The notes beneath the pieces were generated by a model. It worked only from the letters and a program-made list of their open reading frames with translations, made no database searches and was not told the DNA's origin. 64,000 nucleotides of DNA, from the NCBI RefSeq assembly GCF_025698545.1, contig NC_068571.1, forward strand, positions 50,501,733-50,565,732. The letters run 5' to 3'. Positions 1-14,264 of the stretch are shown piece after piece. Numbering within the stretch: the stretch's first letter is position 1; every line of letters starts with the position of its first letter. Source of the DNA: Gossypium raimondii (Eukaryota; Streptophyta; Magnoliopsida; Malvales; Malvaceae). Made by a program: the position numbers and the translations under genes.

Positions 1-1
1 G

Positions 2-3000
2 CTTGGCCTTGTATTTGTTGCTGTTTATCAGCGTATTCTCCATCTTCTGTATGTGGATGATCTTCTTGCACTGGTCAGGCGTGAGTTCTCTGAGATTTAT
101 GATCCGAAAAGGACTGTTTATAATGATTTTGACGAAACTTTTAGGCAGCTTAGGATGGAAGCAGAAGCTAGGGCTGAGGAGCTTAAGAAATCAAAACAGA
201 TGGTTAAGCCTGTCAATAACAGTAAGAAGCAAGGGCAGGCTCAGAAAGCTGGTTTTGATAAAGGAAATAAGAAGAGGGAGGGTAGCTCAGCTGCTGGTGG
301 TGGGGATGATAATGATGAAGGGAAGGGTCGTAAATTGGAGAATGGGCACTCCAACGGTAATATTTTTGAGATTGACGAACCTAGGATGACAGCTGCTGTA
401 AATGGTAAAGAAAATACTAGTTCCAATTTTAGTGCTTTTGATGTAAGTAAGCTCCAGAAAAGGACTAAAGGTGGAAAGAAAACTGACACTGTAGTTAACA
501 AGGGTTCCAAGGTGGACCCTAAGAAAAAGGTTACAAAGAAGAATAGAGTTTGGGATGATGCACCTCCAGAGACAAAATTGGATTTCACTGATCCAGTGGA
601 TGGAAATGGAAATGAGAAGATAGAGGTTGTTCCAGCAAGTCAAGGTGAAAGTATGATGGATGTAGAAGAGATTATCAGCAGCGATAGTGAAGGTGAAGAA
701 GATGACAATGTGCAGAAGGATAGCAAGCCTGAAGCTACGAAAAAGGGCTGGTTTTCCTCCATGTTCCAGAGGTAATTTATTGATGTAGTTCCTTCATTTA
801 GATCATAATTCTATTCTCGAGTATATTTGTTCTGTCTTCATGAAGAGTGAAATAGGATGCAATTTTTTTGTGAAGCCTACTTCATTTTGAAATAATGTCT
901 CATAGCTTGATCCTGTTTAGATGTTCATTATAAGGCTTGTCCTGGATGCTTTTTTTAGTTTTTATAGATCCTTACAAGTTACAACTGGAGTTTCAAATGT
1001 TTGTTTATTGAGTTGGCCAAATGTTGCCATTTTTGGGCTTGATGTTAAATGGAGAAACATGGGTATATTAGTTGATTTATGCGATGCTAGACTTTATCAT
1101 GTAAAGAAAGGAATATTTTAGATATCATATGCTTGTAACATTGCCTGTTTTTCAGCCTTTCTGTTTTCCCATAAAATCGTGACTCTTATTGTGTTTAGTA
1201 AATGGCAGGCAGAACTGTATGCTTCTAGACATGTTTCATTTGGTCTTTGTACAACTTTTAGTGGAAGCTTTTATCATATCATTGTGAAATTTACTATCTG
1301 ATTAAATCATTTATTCATTTTCTTCTTTCCTGGACTTAGTATCGCTGGAAAGGCAAATTTGGAGAAGGGAGACCTGGAACCAGCTTTGAAGGCTCTGAAG
1401 GATAGGCTTATGACCAAGAATGTGGTATGTTTTCTGCTAATTTAACATATTTGATTGCTGTTATATTAGTACCTATTCATATCTATAGGTCTGCTTAGTT
1501 ATATCTGACATTCACAGGCTGAGGAGATAGCGGAGAAGCTTTGCGAATCAGTAGCTGCAAGTCTTGAAGGGAAAAAATTGGCCTCATTCACAAGGGTCTC
1601 TTCAACAGTGCAGGTCTACAAACCTCCATCTTTATTATGCGAACTCTCAATTTATATTTCTGTTTTCTTTTCTTGCCTTTTGATTTTGTATAAATTTAAT
1701 TGTTTATGGTAATTGTGACTGCAGGCTGCAATGGAAGAAGCCCTTGTTCGTATTTTAACTCCTCGGCGCTCCATTGACATACTGAGGGATGTGCATGCTG
1801 CCAAGGAACAGAGGAAGCCGTATGTTGTTGTCTTTGTTGGAGTTAATGGAGTTGGGAAATCAACAAATCTAGCCAAGGTTGAGCTGGTTTAACTGCTCTA
1901 TGTCTAGATTTTTGCTTTGGGATATGCCTTCTGGTCAGGCTGGCTAAAATTAAATGTTACTTTGCAGGTCGCATACTGGCTTCTGCAGCATAATGTCAGT
2001 GTTATGATGGCTGCTTGTGATACATTCCGATCTGGTGCTGTTGAGCAGTTGAGGACACATGCACGCAGACTCCAGGTATTACATCAATTGTAAATGTTTT
2101 AATTTTGACATACTTGGTGCCATTATGCTCGAAGGTGGTTTGCTTCAGGTAAAAACGAGTATCATTGTATAGCTACTCTTTTATATCTGACTTGCTACTT
2201 CTTGCTCTTGCTAGATTCCTATATTTGAGAAAGGGTATGAGAAAGATCCTGCAATTGTAGCAAAGGAAGCAATTCAGGAGGCCACTCGTAATGGTTCAGA
2301 TGTTGTTCTTGTTGATACAGCTGGTCGGATGCAGGTATCTTCTAATCAGTAAATTTATTTGTTTGTAGACTTTATACTTCGGTTATAGCACAGTCAAATT
2401 AGTTTTTCTAAAGCCCATGACATGTGAGAGGTTTGCTTTGAAAAGTAGTACTTAAGTGCAATCCTAGTATATTTGCTTTTCTTGTTACCGCATTAATGAT
2501 ATAACTCTATGCTTATCAGGATAATGAACCGTTGATGAGAGCCCTTTCGAAGCTTATATACCTCAATAATCCAGACCTTGTCTTATTTGTTGGAGAGGCA
2601 CTAGTTGGGAATGATGCTGTTGATCAGTTATCAAAATTCAATCAGGTTTGCTTTCATATCAAGTCTTTTGTCAATTTTATCTAAACCATACCTATGTTAC
2701 TCGGACTCGGGTGTAAGTGTTGGATATGGGTTTGTCTATGACACGGGTATACTAAAATTTTCTGAGTTTTTCTTGGAGAATCATACCCTCATTCTATGTC
2801 CAAATATGTCTTGAATATGGATATCGGACACTAGTACTTCTGAAAGATGTACAGTCGGAGCAACATAGACCTATACAACTTAAATCTATGTTACGAAGCT
2901 GTGCCCTATTCTTCTTGCAGAAATTGGCTGACCTCTCTACTTCTTCTACTCCAAGATTGATTGATGGGATTTTGCTCACCAAGTTTGACACTATTGATGA

Positions 3001-3239
3001 TAAGGTAAAATGAGCTTGAAACTTGAGAAGGTTTTCATATTTTACATAGGTTTGAGAAATCACACTGCCATTTTACCTCACCTATGGTGAACTTCCAACT
3101 GAAATTGATGTAGGTCGGAGCAGCATTGTCAATGGTTTACATATCGGGAGCACCGGTTATGTTCGTTGGGTGTGGGCAGTCATATACAGACCTGAAGAAA
3201 CTTAACGTCAAATCGATCGTCAAGACACTGCTGAAATGA
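2..3239 (+). CDS. SRPRA: Signal recognition particle receptor alpha subunit (SRP docking protein), 5'-truncated by the window edge
   Basis: This is the GTPase subunit of the SRP receptor at the ER membrane, which docks SRP-ribosome complexes for co-translational translocation. Exons read as 2-771, 1340-1424, 1518-1613, 1725-1877, 1968-2075, 2215-2334, 2520-2645, 2921-3004 and 3114-3239. All have GT-AG borders, and phases stay in frame to the TGA at 3237-3239. The first exon holds the end of the N-terminal SRX domain ([17 protein letters not shown]) and a long charged linker. Later exons give the NG GTPase domain: P-loop [10 protein letters not shown] in exon 4, the DTAGRMQ G3 motif in exon 6, and the C-terminal [16 protein letters not shown]. 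The true start lies upstream of the window. Intron 7 carries a MITE. Assignment is by recognised motifs and is firm. Confidence 0.95.
2693..2867. mobile_element. MITE-like element in SRPRA intron 7 (TATGTTACTC family, copy 1)
   Basis: The segment begins TATGTTACTCGGACTCGGG and ends with the near-inverse AGTCGGAGCAACATA, giving imperfect terminal inverted repeats of about 15 bp. The interior is rich in GGATATGGG/GTATCGGACAC-type words. Related copies lie at 7139-7334 and, degraded, at 13149-13347. It sits between exons 7 and 8 and leaves both splice sites intact. I could not define a clear target-site duplication, so the superfamily is unassigned. Confidence 0.7.
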
Positions 3240-3432
3240 GTGAATGCTTGATCAAAAAACCCCCCCACATTTTATTTGCAATGCTCAACCAACTCTTTTG
3301 TTAATGACTTTGGCGCTTGATTGCATGTTTACTTTAATGGAGGTGCATTGGTCCCTTGTGACTGTAAGTTTGTTTATGTGAGATCTTAAAATTATTCCTA
3401 GTTTGGTTACTTTGGTATCCTAATTCTCTTGT
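3240..3432 (+). other. SRPRA 3' untranslated region (presumed)
   Basis: This lies directly after the SRPRA stop codon and contains no ORF. A poly-C run lies near 3260 within otherwise T-rich sequence typical of a plant 3' UTR. The exact poly(A) site cannot be read. Confidence 0.5.
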
Positions 3433-4088
3433 AGAGGTGATCATGGGCCGGGTGGCCCGATGGCCCGCCTTAAATATGGGAGGGTTCGGGTAAAAATATA
3501 GGCCCGAAATATGGTTTTGGGTAAAAAACGAGGCCGGCTCGAATATAATAAATATATATACATTTAAAAAAAAAATTCTCATTTTCCCTCCCCATTTCCC
3601 CCTAAGCCCGTAAAAATCCCTAAGCCCTTCCCTCCTTTTTTTATTTATATTTTAAAATTTTTAATTTTTATATTTCAAATTTTAAAATTTAATTTTAATT
3701 ATTACTATTGTTAAATTTGTTGATATGATATTTCATGGGCAATGGTTCTACTCTAAAATAAAAATAAAAATTCTTTTTTTTTGAACTCTTTATAATTTAT
3801 AAAATTTTAAAATAGTAATGGTAAAATTACACTTTGCCCCTCAAATGATAAAAAAAGTTAATTTAATTTTTTAAAACTATAAAAATTTAGGCTATTAAAA
3901 TGGTAAAATTATATTTTTCTATTAGAAAAAGGGCCGAGTTGGGCTTGGGCTTGGGCTTAGTTTTTTTTGGGCTAGGCCTGGACAAAATTTTAGACTCATA
4001 TTTTGGATCAGGATGAGCCTAGAGCCTAAGAAGTGGGCTGAAATTTTTCTGAGCCTGGCCCAAACCCCGCCCGGCCATGATCACCTCT
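3433..4088. mobile_element. Non-autonomous TIR element with GC-rich ends and a perfect 10-bp target-site duplication
   Basis: The ends are AGAGGTGATCATGG and, inverted, CCATGATCACCTCT, continued inward by GGCCGGG/CCCGCCC-type words. The flanks are a perfect direct repeat ATTCTCTTGT at 3423-3432 and 4089-4098, which marks a transposition event. Duplications of 9-11 bp are typical of Mutator-like elements. The interior is AT-rich and non-coding. A shorter relative is at 19383-19695. It inserted just 3' of SRPRA. Confidence 0.85.
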
Positions 4089-4098
4089 ATTCTCTTGT

Positions 4099-5168
4099 CT
4101 GTGCTGTTTAGTCTTAGAAAAGAACAAAATTAAGTACCACTTTTTAGTATTTAAGTAGGAAAGATATTTAATTTGCTTCTTTTTTTTTCTCTTTTCACTT
4201 TTAAAACAACGTGATAACTGAGATGGGTTAGAGATAAATCTTAAAAATACAGTTCACCAATGTGTATTTGTTAAATATAAAATCTTACTTTTGATTAAAT
4301 TAATTTTGATTTTAGTTTAATTTTAGATATTTTTTCTTGGCGAGACAAATGTACCCATTGAAAATAGATAGATTTAAATTTAATTGTTTTAAAGTAAATT
4401 ATACAAATAGTCACTTAATTATTTTCGCGTTCTTGTTGTGGTCACTTAATTTTAAAAATTTCAATTTAGGCATTAATGTTTGAATTTCTTTTGTTTTGGT
4501 CACTTTTCATTAAATTGATAACGGAAAGCCTCATTCTAACCGGTAGAATATCATATTTAATCCTCGACTTATATATCCTATCAATTTGATCTTAATTCTA
4601 AATAATTCAATAAATTTAACGCTTCACATTTATAAGTTCCATCAATTTAATTCTCAAACTTACTAACTTAAGCTTTCGACTTCTAAAACATTAAATCTTA
4701 AAAATTTTAAGTACACAAAAGCTTCCAAAAGAATTTAAAATTTTCATAAAATTTAAAATTGCGATCAACAATCCAATTTATTGCTACTATGATTGAAATT
4801 ATTTAATAAAATTAAAGTGGCAAATTTGATAAAAGAAAAAAAAAAACCATGTTACCGATAAAGAGGGAAACATGTTACAAAAGCAGACCTAAAGAGCAAA
4901 AGGTTTATTGATAGAAATGAAGAAGCAATATAGATTTTGAAGGGCTTCTCCTTTTTTAAACAATAAAAAGAGCATGGAATAGTTCTACAATCTCACTGTC
5001 TGCAACAACCTCAAAAACAAAACCATCTCACTTCCCTTCTTTCCCTTAATCACAACATACATTTTTGTTCATCAAACATATCTCAAAGACCGACAACCTG
5101 GGAAAAGTTTTATTCTCCTCTTTCCTCCATCTTCATTGTCACTGCTACAGCATGCTCCAAGCTTTTCA
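4099..5168. other. AT-rich intergenic region between SRPRA and LAP
   Basis: No gene is visible. The stretch around 4395-4620 has the 'gtcacttaat...ggtcac' wording seen in the ends of fold-back MITEs elsewhere in the window and is probably a decayed relative. The last few hundred bases should contain the aminopeptidase 3' UTR. Confidence 0.5.
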
Positions 5169-9010
<3,842 letters not shown>

Positions 9011-9300
9011 GAACTTGGCTCTTGGAGAACACAAAGGAGCAGATTTAAGTTGGTGAAAACACAAACCAGGAGGAACAAGTACTCTAAAAGAGAAGTAGGT
9101 AAAGGAGCGACAATGGTGGCGATCATTTCGCAATGTAGCTATAGTGCATGTATTTATATTGAAGTTCCCCCAAGACCAAATGGGGTTCAGCGAAAAGTAA
9201 ACGTAAAAGGGAGCAAAAGGCTAAAGCTGATGGATGCATTGACATCATTATCTTGGGCATCTCGTCGCCATAAGTTTTGCTTCGTTGGATTAGGTTGATA
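9011..9300 (-). promoter_or_regulatory. LAP 5' leader region with a broken upstream reading frame
   Basis: Upstream of the MAHT methionine the frame stays open (FRVLVPPGLCFHQLK...) but has no ATG. An ATG at 9126-9124 starts a different frame (MIATIVAPLPTS...) that resembles a plastid transit-peptide start and is one base out of register. The A4/T4 run at 9086-9089 lies where the frames would need to join. The region should contain the LAP 5' UTR; no confident TATA box was identified. Confidence 0.5.
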
Positions 9301-9719
9301 TTTTATTAATGCTTGCTCAGCTTTACCTGGTTTTATCTTATTTTAGTTTCTAATATATTTTTATTGTACATTACATTAGTTTTTCCAAACCACAACCCGA
9401 CCCTATGCATGAAAGAATATCTAATATTATATTTTCCAGGTGCAGCATAAATAATTAACAAAATTAATATATGTGATGAAATAAAATCATTTATTAATAA
9501 GAATAAGAGTAAAGAATTGGATATGATTGGTAGTGGAAGCGATAAGTTTACCAATTTGTTGATTTAATCGATTTAATTATTTACAAAAATAAAAAAATTA
9601 GTTGAATCAATCCGTCATTTGTCCAACTAATTTTTAACTTAGTTTATATCTTTCTCTAAATCGATATTCTGATTGATTTTCAGTCCAATAAATTCCATAG
9701 ATGAATCTGATTCAATTCA
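9301..9719. other. Intergenic, no gene seen
   Basis: AT-rich sequence upstream of LAP, with no convincing coding or repeat structure. Confidence 0.4.
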
Positions 9720-10740
9720 AAAGAACGAGTATAAGAGGACAAGAAAAAAGTTGGTTGGCAAATCCAGCAGCAAAGGACAGTGAAGATAGGTTGAAGATGA
9801 ATCCTGTATTATTAGCAGGCCGTTGATCCATAATGCTTCCAATCTTATTTTGCCTAGTTTGGAAGGCCCAGAGTATAGAAGAGCAGTGTAGCAGCGTTAG
9901 AGGAGTTGGTTGTTCACCAGAAAAAGCACACCTTATTTCTGTATTTGCCATAAGATAACAGCACATTTGATGTAGTAGAAAGCCTCTTCATTATATTTCA
10001 ACCAGTGTGCTACCCATTCAGTTAGTTATATGTAAGAATTCAATACAATCAGTTGACCCAAACCAAACAGCATGGGGGAGTGGGCATAGATGATCTATCA
10101 GGAATCCTGCATTGTAGTTCCTATCTAATTGGTAGCCAACTGTTTCCAAAGAAAAATTAGTAGTTTAAATAATAGTTTAATCTTCCATTTTGCTAAGTAA
10201 TTGAACCTCACTTTCAGGCTTGTAGAAACATATAATCCTCCTTTACACTGAACCTCCAAACATAGCAATCCCCTTCCTTTAAGAGGGAGAAAGCCCAATG
10301 TGGAAAACCCTTCATTCCAAGGCCCCTGCAAGCTGCAACTGCGAATGAATCTCATTCTACTCCCACATAAGCTTAGCTTCAGTTTTGTTATTACTTACAA
10401 GCACACCCGATAGACGTTGACTGTTATATTGCCTCAATAAAAACCCATTGATACATTGCTGCCATCCCAAATTTGAACGTCTGACAACATATATCACCTC
10501 CGCACAAAATGCTTTTCCAAGTCCAAGTATATGCTTTCCTTGCTTGAACCTGCAAGAAATTTTGTTCCGTACAATCTTTTGCCAATAGAATGCTTTGCGT
10601 AAAGCCCTGTGGCTTGGTAATTAGTTTCCACGCTTGCTTAGCTAGAAGAGCATCATTCTTCATCTGAGTATGCTGAATACCCAGACCTCCAAACTTCATC
10701 GGTTTGCAGACTCGGTCCACTCATATCATGACCCCAGAAG
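9720..10740 (-). pseudogene. Decayed non-LTR retrotransposon (LINE) ORF2 C-terminal fragment
   Basis: The minus strand at 10720-10424 reads VCKPMKFGGLGIQHTQ...ALLAKQAWKL...TWTWKSIL. This is the linker and zf-RVT region that follows reverse transcriptase in plant LINEs (family pattern 'kpk.GGLGi....N.ALLaK..W'). Further downstream on the same strand, near 9950, a segment reads ILWQIQK, matching the 'llWqIWkaRN' linker before the RNase H domain. Stops and frameshifts break the frame throughout. The RT domain itself is missing, so this is a 5'-truncated dead copy. Confidence 0.75.
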
Positions 10741-13148
10741 AAGGATCGAACTAATCGATCAATGTACCTGAATACTAAAATGAGAATGACTTATGATGTG
10801 CCATAAATATATGTTGAAACTGATGATCTTAAAGAGTTGGTAAATAAAAATTTTAATGTGGTTGACTTGTTGAGATGAACATGTAGCATAATGCGATATA
10901 GCAAGGCACAATATATGAAATTGTAGATTGCTTACTAAAAATAAGTCAAGTGGTTAAAATGAATTGGAAAAGAAATTATTACAATTGAAATAATAAATTA
11001 ATTTATTAAATGATCATGTGAATTGAAAATTTCTATCGATTAACAATAATTGATAATGTATAAAGATTTGAAATCGATTAATAAAATGTGGTAAATAGTG
11101 ACATAATCACCTAAGAACGTGTATACATGTGAAATGAAAGAAAATAAGTGATAATAATGCTCTAAGAGTACTTGCATGTATGAATGAAATACTTTCAATT
11201 GAAGTGGTAATATAGATACATTGCTTATTTGGGTTACATGAGAAATGAGATGTGGAAATTGATTAAATGCTCAATAAGCAGCGGATAAGTGTATATATAT
11301 GCGTGCATAAGAATTATCATGCGGTATTGATGATTAATATGTGTGAATATGAGATATGCCATAAAATTTAGATAAGTAAAATGAATAATTATATACTTAT
11401 TTCTTAGTAAATTTGATAGAATAATTAAGATATAGCTGACATGTCATAGGAATTAGTTGTATATTTTTACGGAAATACATCATTTGATGGAGATATATGC
11501 CTTATGACATAGCATTTATGTGCAATTTATAAGACCTACATATATGTGATTTTGGTTGTGATGGTTGGATGCATACTCGTGCAATATACATATGGTTGTG
11601 GTTGGATGGAAATTCTAAGTGTCCAATTTTTATTTTACTTAGATTACTAAAGGTTGAGAAGTGAAATTTAATAATAATGGACTAAATAAACAATTGATGA
11701 CAACATGAAATTTAAAGCATATCTTTTAATTTCGCTTAAATGAGGTAAGAGTGATTATATAATGAAATTGTAAATTAGTAAAAGAATTTAGAGTTATGAA
11801 ATCAATTTGATGGAATATATAAATCGCACATCGTAAATGGAGTTAAAGAGATAGAATAACTTACTAAGATGCTCAACAAGTGTATAATGAGGAAAGTGAA
11901 TTTATAAGGTGAAATTGTAAAATGGAGTAAGACTTAAACTTATGAAGTTAAATTGATTGAATAATATATAATCCAGATAAGAAGTTACAAGATAAATGAT
12001 TAAGTAAATGGTACGATTTGAAACCATAATTCTTTATTCATTAGATATTCATCGTAAGCTTAAGAAAGGATTTAGTAGAGAATCTTTGTGTACTTACTAA
12101 GCTCATCGAGCTTGGCGCATTAATTGTTTAAAAGCGTAGGTGAAGGACTTGTTTCAGGAAAGCATGGAGGACTTGGCTACATCAAATGCACCACATCACA
12201 CCCTCTTGAGAATTCAAGGTCAAATCCTTGGTGTAATCTAGGGACTTTAGAGTCGCATGTATATAAGTTGTGTATATTTATAGTGAGTAATGTAATAAGT
12301 ATTCTGTTAAATTCTTTACAAGTATATTTAAATGATCATGTGATATTTGGAATGATAATACGATGTTCCTTATCCTTAGGGTTTTAAAAGGTTTTGTTAT
12401 TATTGGAATGGATATGAAGATGTTTTATCATGTTTTGAAGTGTTCCAAAGTTTGAATTCAGATCTCCTGTATCCATGTATCTATGCCTAATCTTCAAGTA
12501 TCGGTACTTGGAAAGGCATTTGCCAAATTTTTACAGTATCAAGGTAAGTTATAGTACATATTACCCTATACCTTAAAATTTATGTTTTTGTCTTAAATCG
12601 TCACCCAATAAGAACTAAAAGTAATAGCTTTCTAGTAAGAGCACTAGTTGTATATGTGTATACCTATGAACTTATTTTTGAAGTTTTTGTGGACTTTGAT
12701 CCTATCGCTATATCAAAATTAAACGAGAAGAGGTTAATAGCACCCGGACGCATGGCAAGTTCCTTGTCACCGAAACTAAAGCTTTGAGAATGCACGCCAA
12801 ATGCCTAAGCTAGATGCTCATTCTCCTTTTAACCCTTTCTAACCTTTTCGATTATGAGATTTAGTTGACAACTAATAACAGTCTCCATACCTGATGGAAT
12901 AAGACAAAAGATTTGATGTTATTGTGTAAGACAATAGCACACTTCTAGCCATCCACTTTAAATATGGACTTATTCTAAACCTATACTCCTAATGTAGGAT
13001 TCATTAAATTGATTGTTACACCCACAATTAGGTATCACTTACATCTTTCCCTCTTGTCTTAGCAAGTAATTAGACAAATATAACATGTTCTAGTGATTAT
13101 TTTACTTTCCGTGAAAAGTAGTTGAATAGTGATCTAAACTTTTAGGCT
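10741..13148. repeat. AT-rich repeat remnant, probably LTR-retrotransposon derived
   Basis: There is no gene. Around 12090-12130 the sequence GTGTACTTACTAAGCTCATC, followed by 'gcttggcgcatta', resembles the downstream part of cotton gypsy-type LTRs as I remember them. Further on come 'ttttacagtatcaaggtaag' and a GC-richer block at 12740-12850. No paired LTRs, primer-binding site or pol frame could be shown, so the class is tentative. Confidence 0.4.
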
Positions 13149-13347
13149 TGTGTTACTCAGATTTGAGTGTAAGTGTCAGATATGGATATGTATCTAATAT
13201 GAATATGGTTTTAAGTTTTCACATACATTTGGAGGATCTGATTAAATTCTTTTTAAACTTTTACAAACATTTAAAAGATCCTGAAAGGTCAGATCCTCAT
13301 ATCCATATGTCAGACATGAATACTTTAAGGAAAATCAAGAGTCCAAC
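13149..13347. mobile_element. Degraded MITE-like element (TATGTTACTC family, copy 3)
   Basis: The left end TGTGTTACTCAGATTTGAG, followed by 'tgtaagtgtcagatatggatatg', aligns with the copy in SRPRA intron 7. The right end is eroded to AAGAGTCCAACCAAC. It has diverged more than the two intronic copies. Confidence 0.55.
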
Positions 13348-13565
13348 CAACAATTTTCCAAGGATATATGTATCATATAGGACAATTTTACAGTTTGATG
13401 ACATATTTTACATCATAAACTTATTATTTCTATCCATTAGATCGCAGCTTGCTTAGTTGATAAATCCCAAGTCAATTCATTTGATTTAAATTACTTTCCA
13501 TTCATTTGGTGATTATCATTGTAACAAACTTTTTGCAGGTTTTGATGATACCAGGTTATAGATGA

Positions 13566-13871
13566 GTTTTGGGTCATTTGACGACTATACGGAGTTTTGT
13601 GAACCACAAGCCTATAGTTAGCAAATTCAGATATCCCCGCCAGGTTCCGGTTAAAACTCCAAAAGCAGATGTCATAAGCAAAGATATGGTAAGAAGGGGT
13701 CTCCAAAGCACGGGGCGCACGTCTACTCGTTCATGCAAGTGGCGTAATGACAAACGACCATCTCATAAGTTGTTTCAGATTCCAGGAGTGTATAACAGCA
13801 GAAGGAAAAGAGGAAAACGGGACCGAAGACATGCCCAAAAAGAAAAAAAACCAAATAATGTGAGGGAGTAA
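13566..13871 (+). CDS. Orphan open reading frame, possibly an exon or gene relic
   Basis: A frame open from 13566 to the TAA at 13869-13871 encodes a very basic segment ending in RRKRGKRDRRHAQKEKK. It has no ATG at its beginning. A good splice-acceptor-like TTTTTGCAG lies at about 13530-13538, but the frame has a stop (TGA 13563-13565) between that acceptor and the open stretch. Base composition is more gene-like than the flanks. I do not recognise the family. It may be a relic exon of a gene lost between LAP and WRKY32, or chance. Confidence 0.25.
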   Translation, partial: VLGHLTTIRSFVNHKPIVSKFRYPRQVPVKTPKADVISKDMVRRGLQSTGRTSTRSCKWRNDKRPSHKLFQIPGVYNSRRKRGKRDRRHAQKEKKPNNVRE

Positions 13872-14264
13872 GACTTGTCCATAGCTATTTACAATGAATT
13901 ATGATTGACAACAGAGAAGATTGCCTTCCAAACTATGTATTAAATGCAGTCACCCGCTGACCTGCATAGCCGCAATCTTAAGTTCCGGCAGGCTCATGTC
14001 ACATAAAACAAAAAGAGAAAATTTTGGAACATGGTTCCAAATAAGATCACAATAAATGGGTTGCCAACCAAATCTATATTGTTTCCACTATTATAACCTT
14101 GTTCCAAACAGATTGAGAGAGAGAATACAACAGAAAATATACAGCCTCACCAGAAATAACAAAGGAAAAACTAAGCGTAGGAAAATCAAACCTGATGAAT
14201 TATCATTTCAATAGTTTATATAGAGACATGCCTGATGTTGACAACAGAAAAAGGCCCAATAAGT

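Noticed and set aside
241..643. Two minus-strand frames over the SRPRA linker
   Set aside because: Antisense shadows of the charged SRPRA coding exon.
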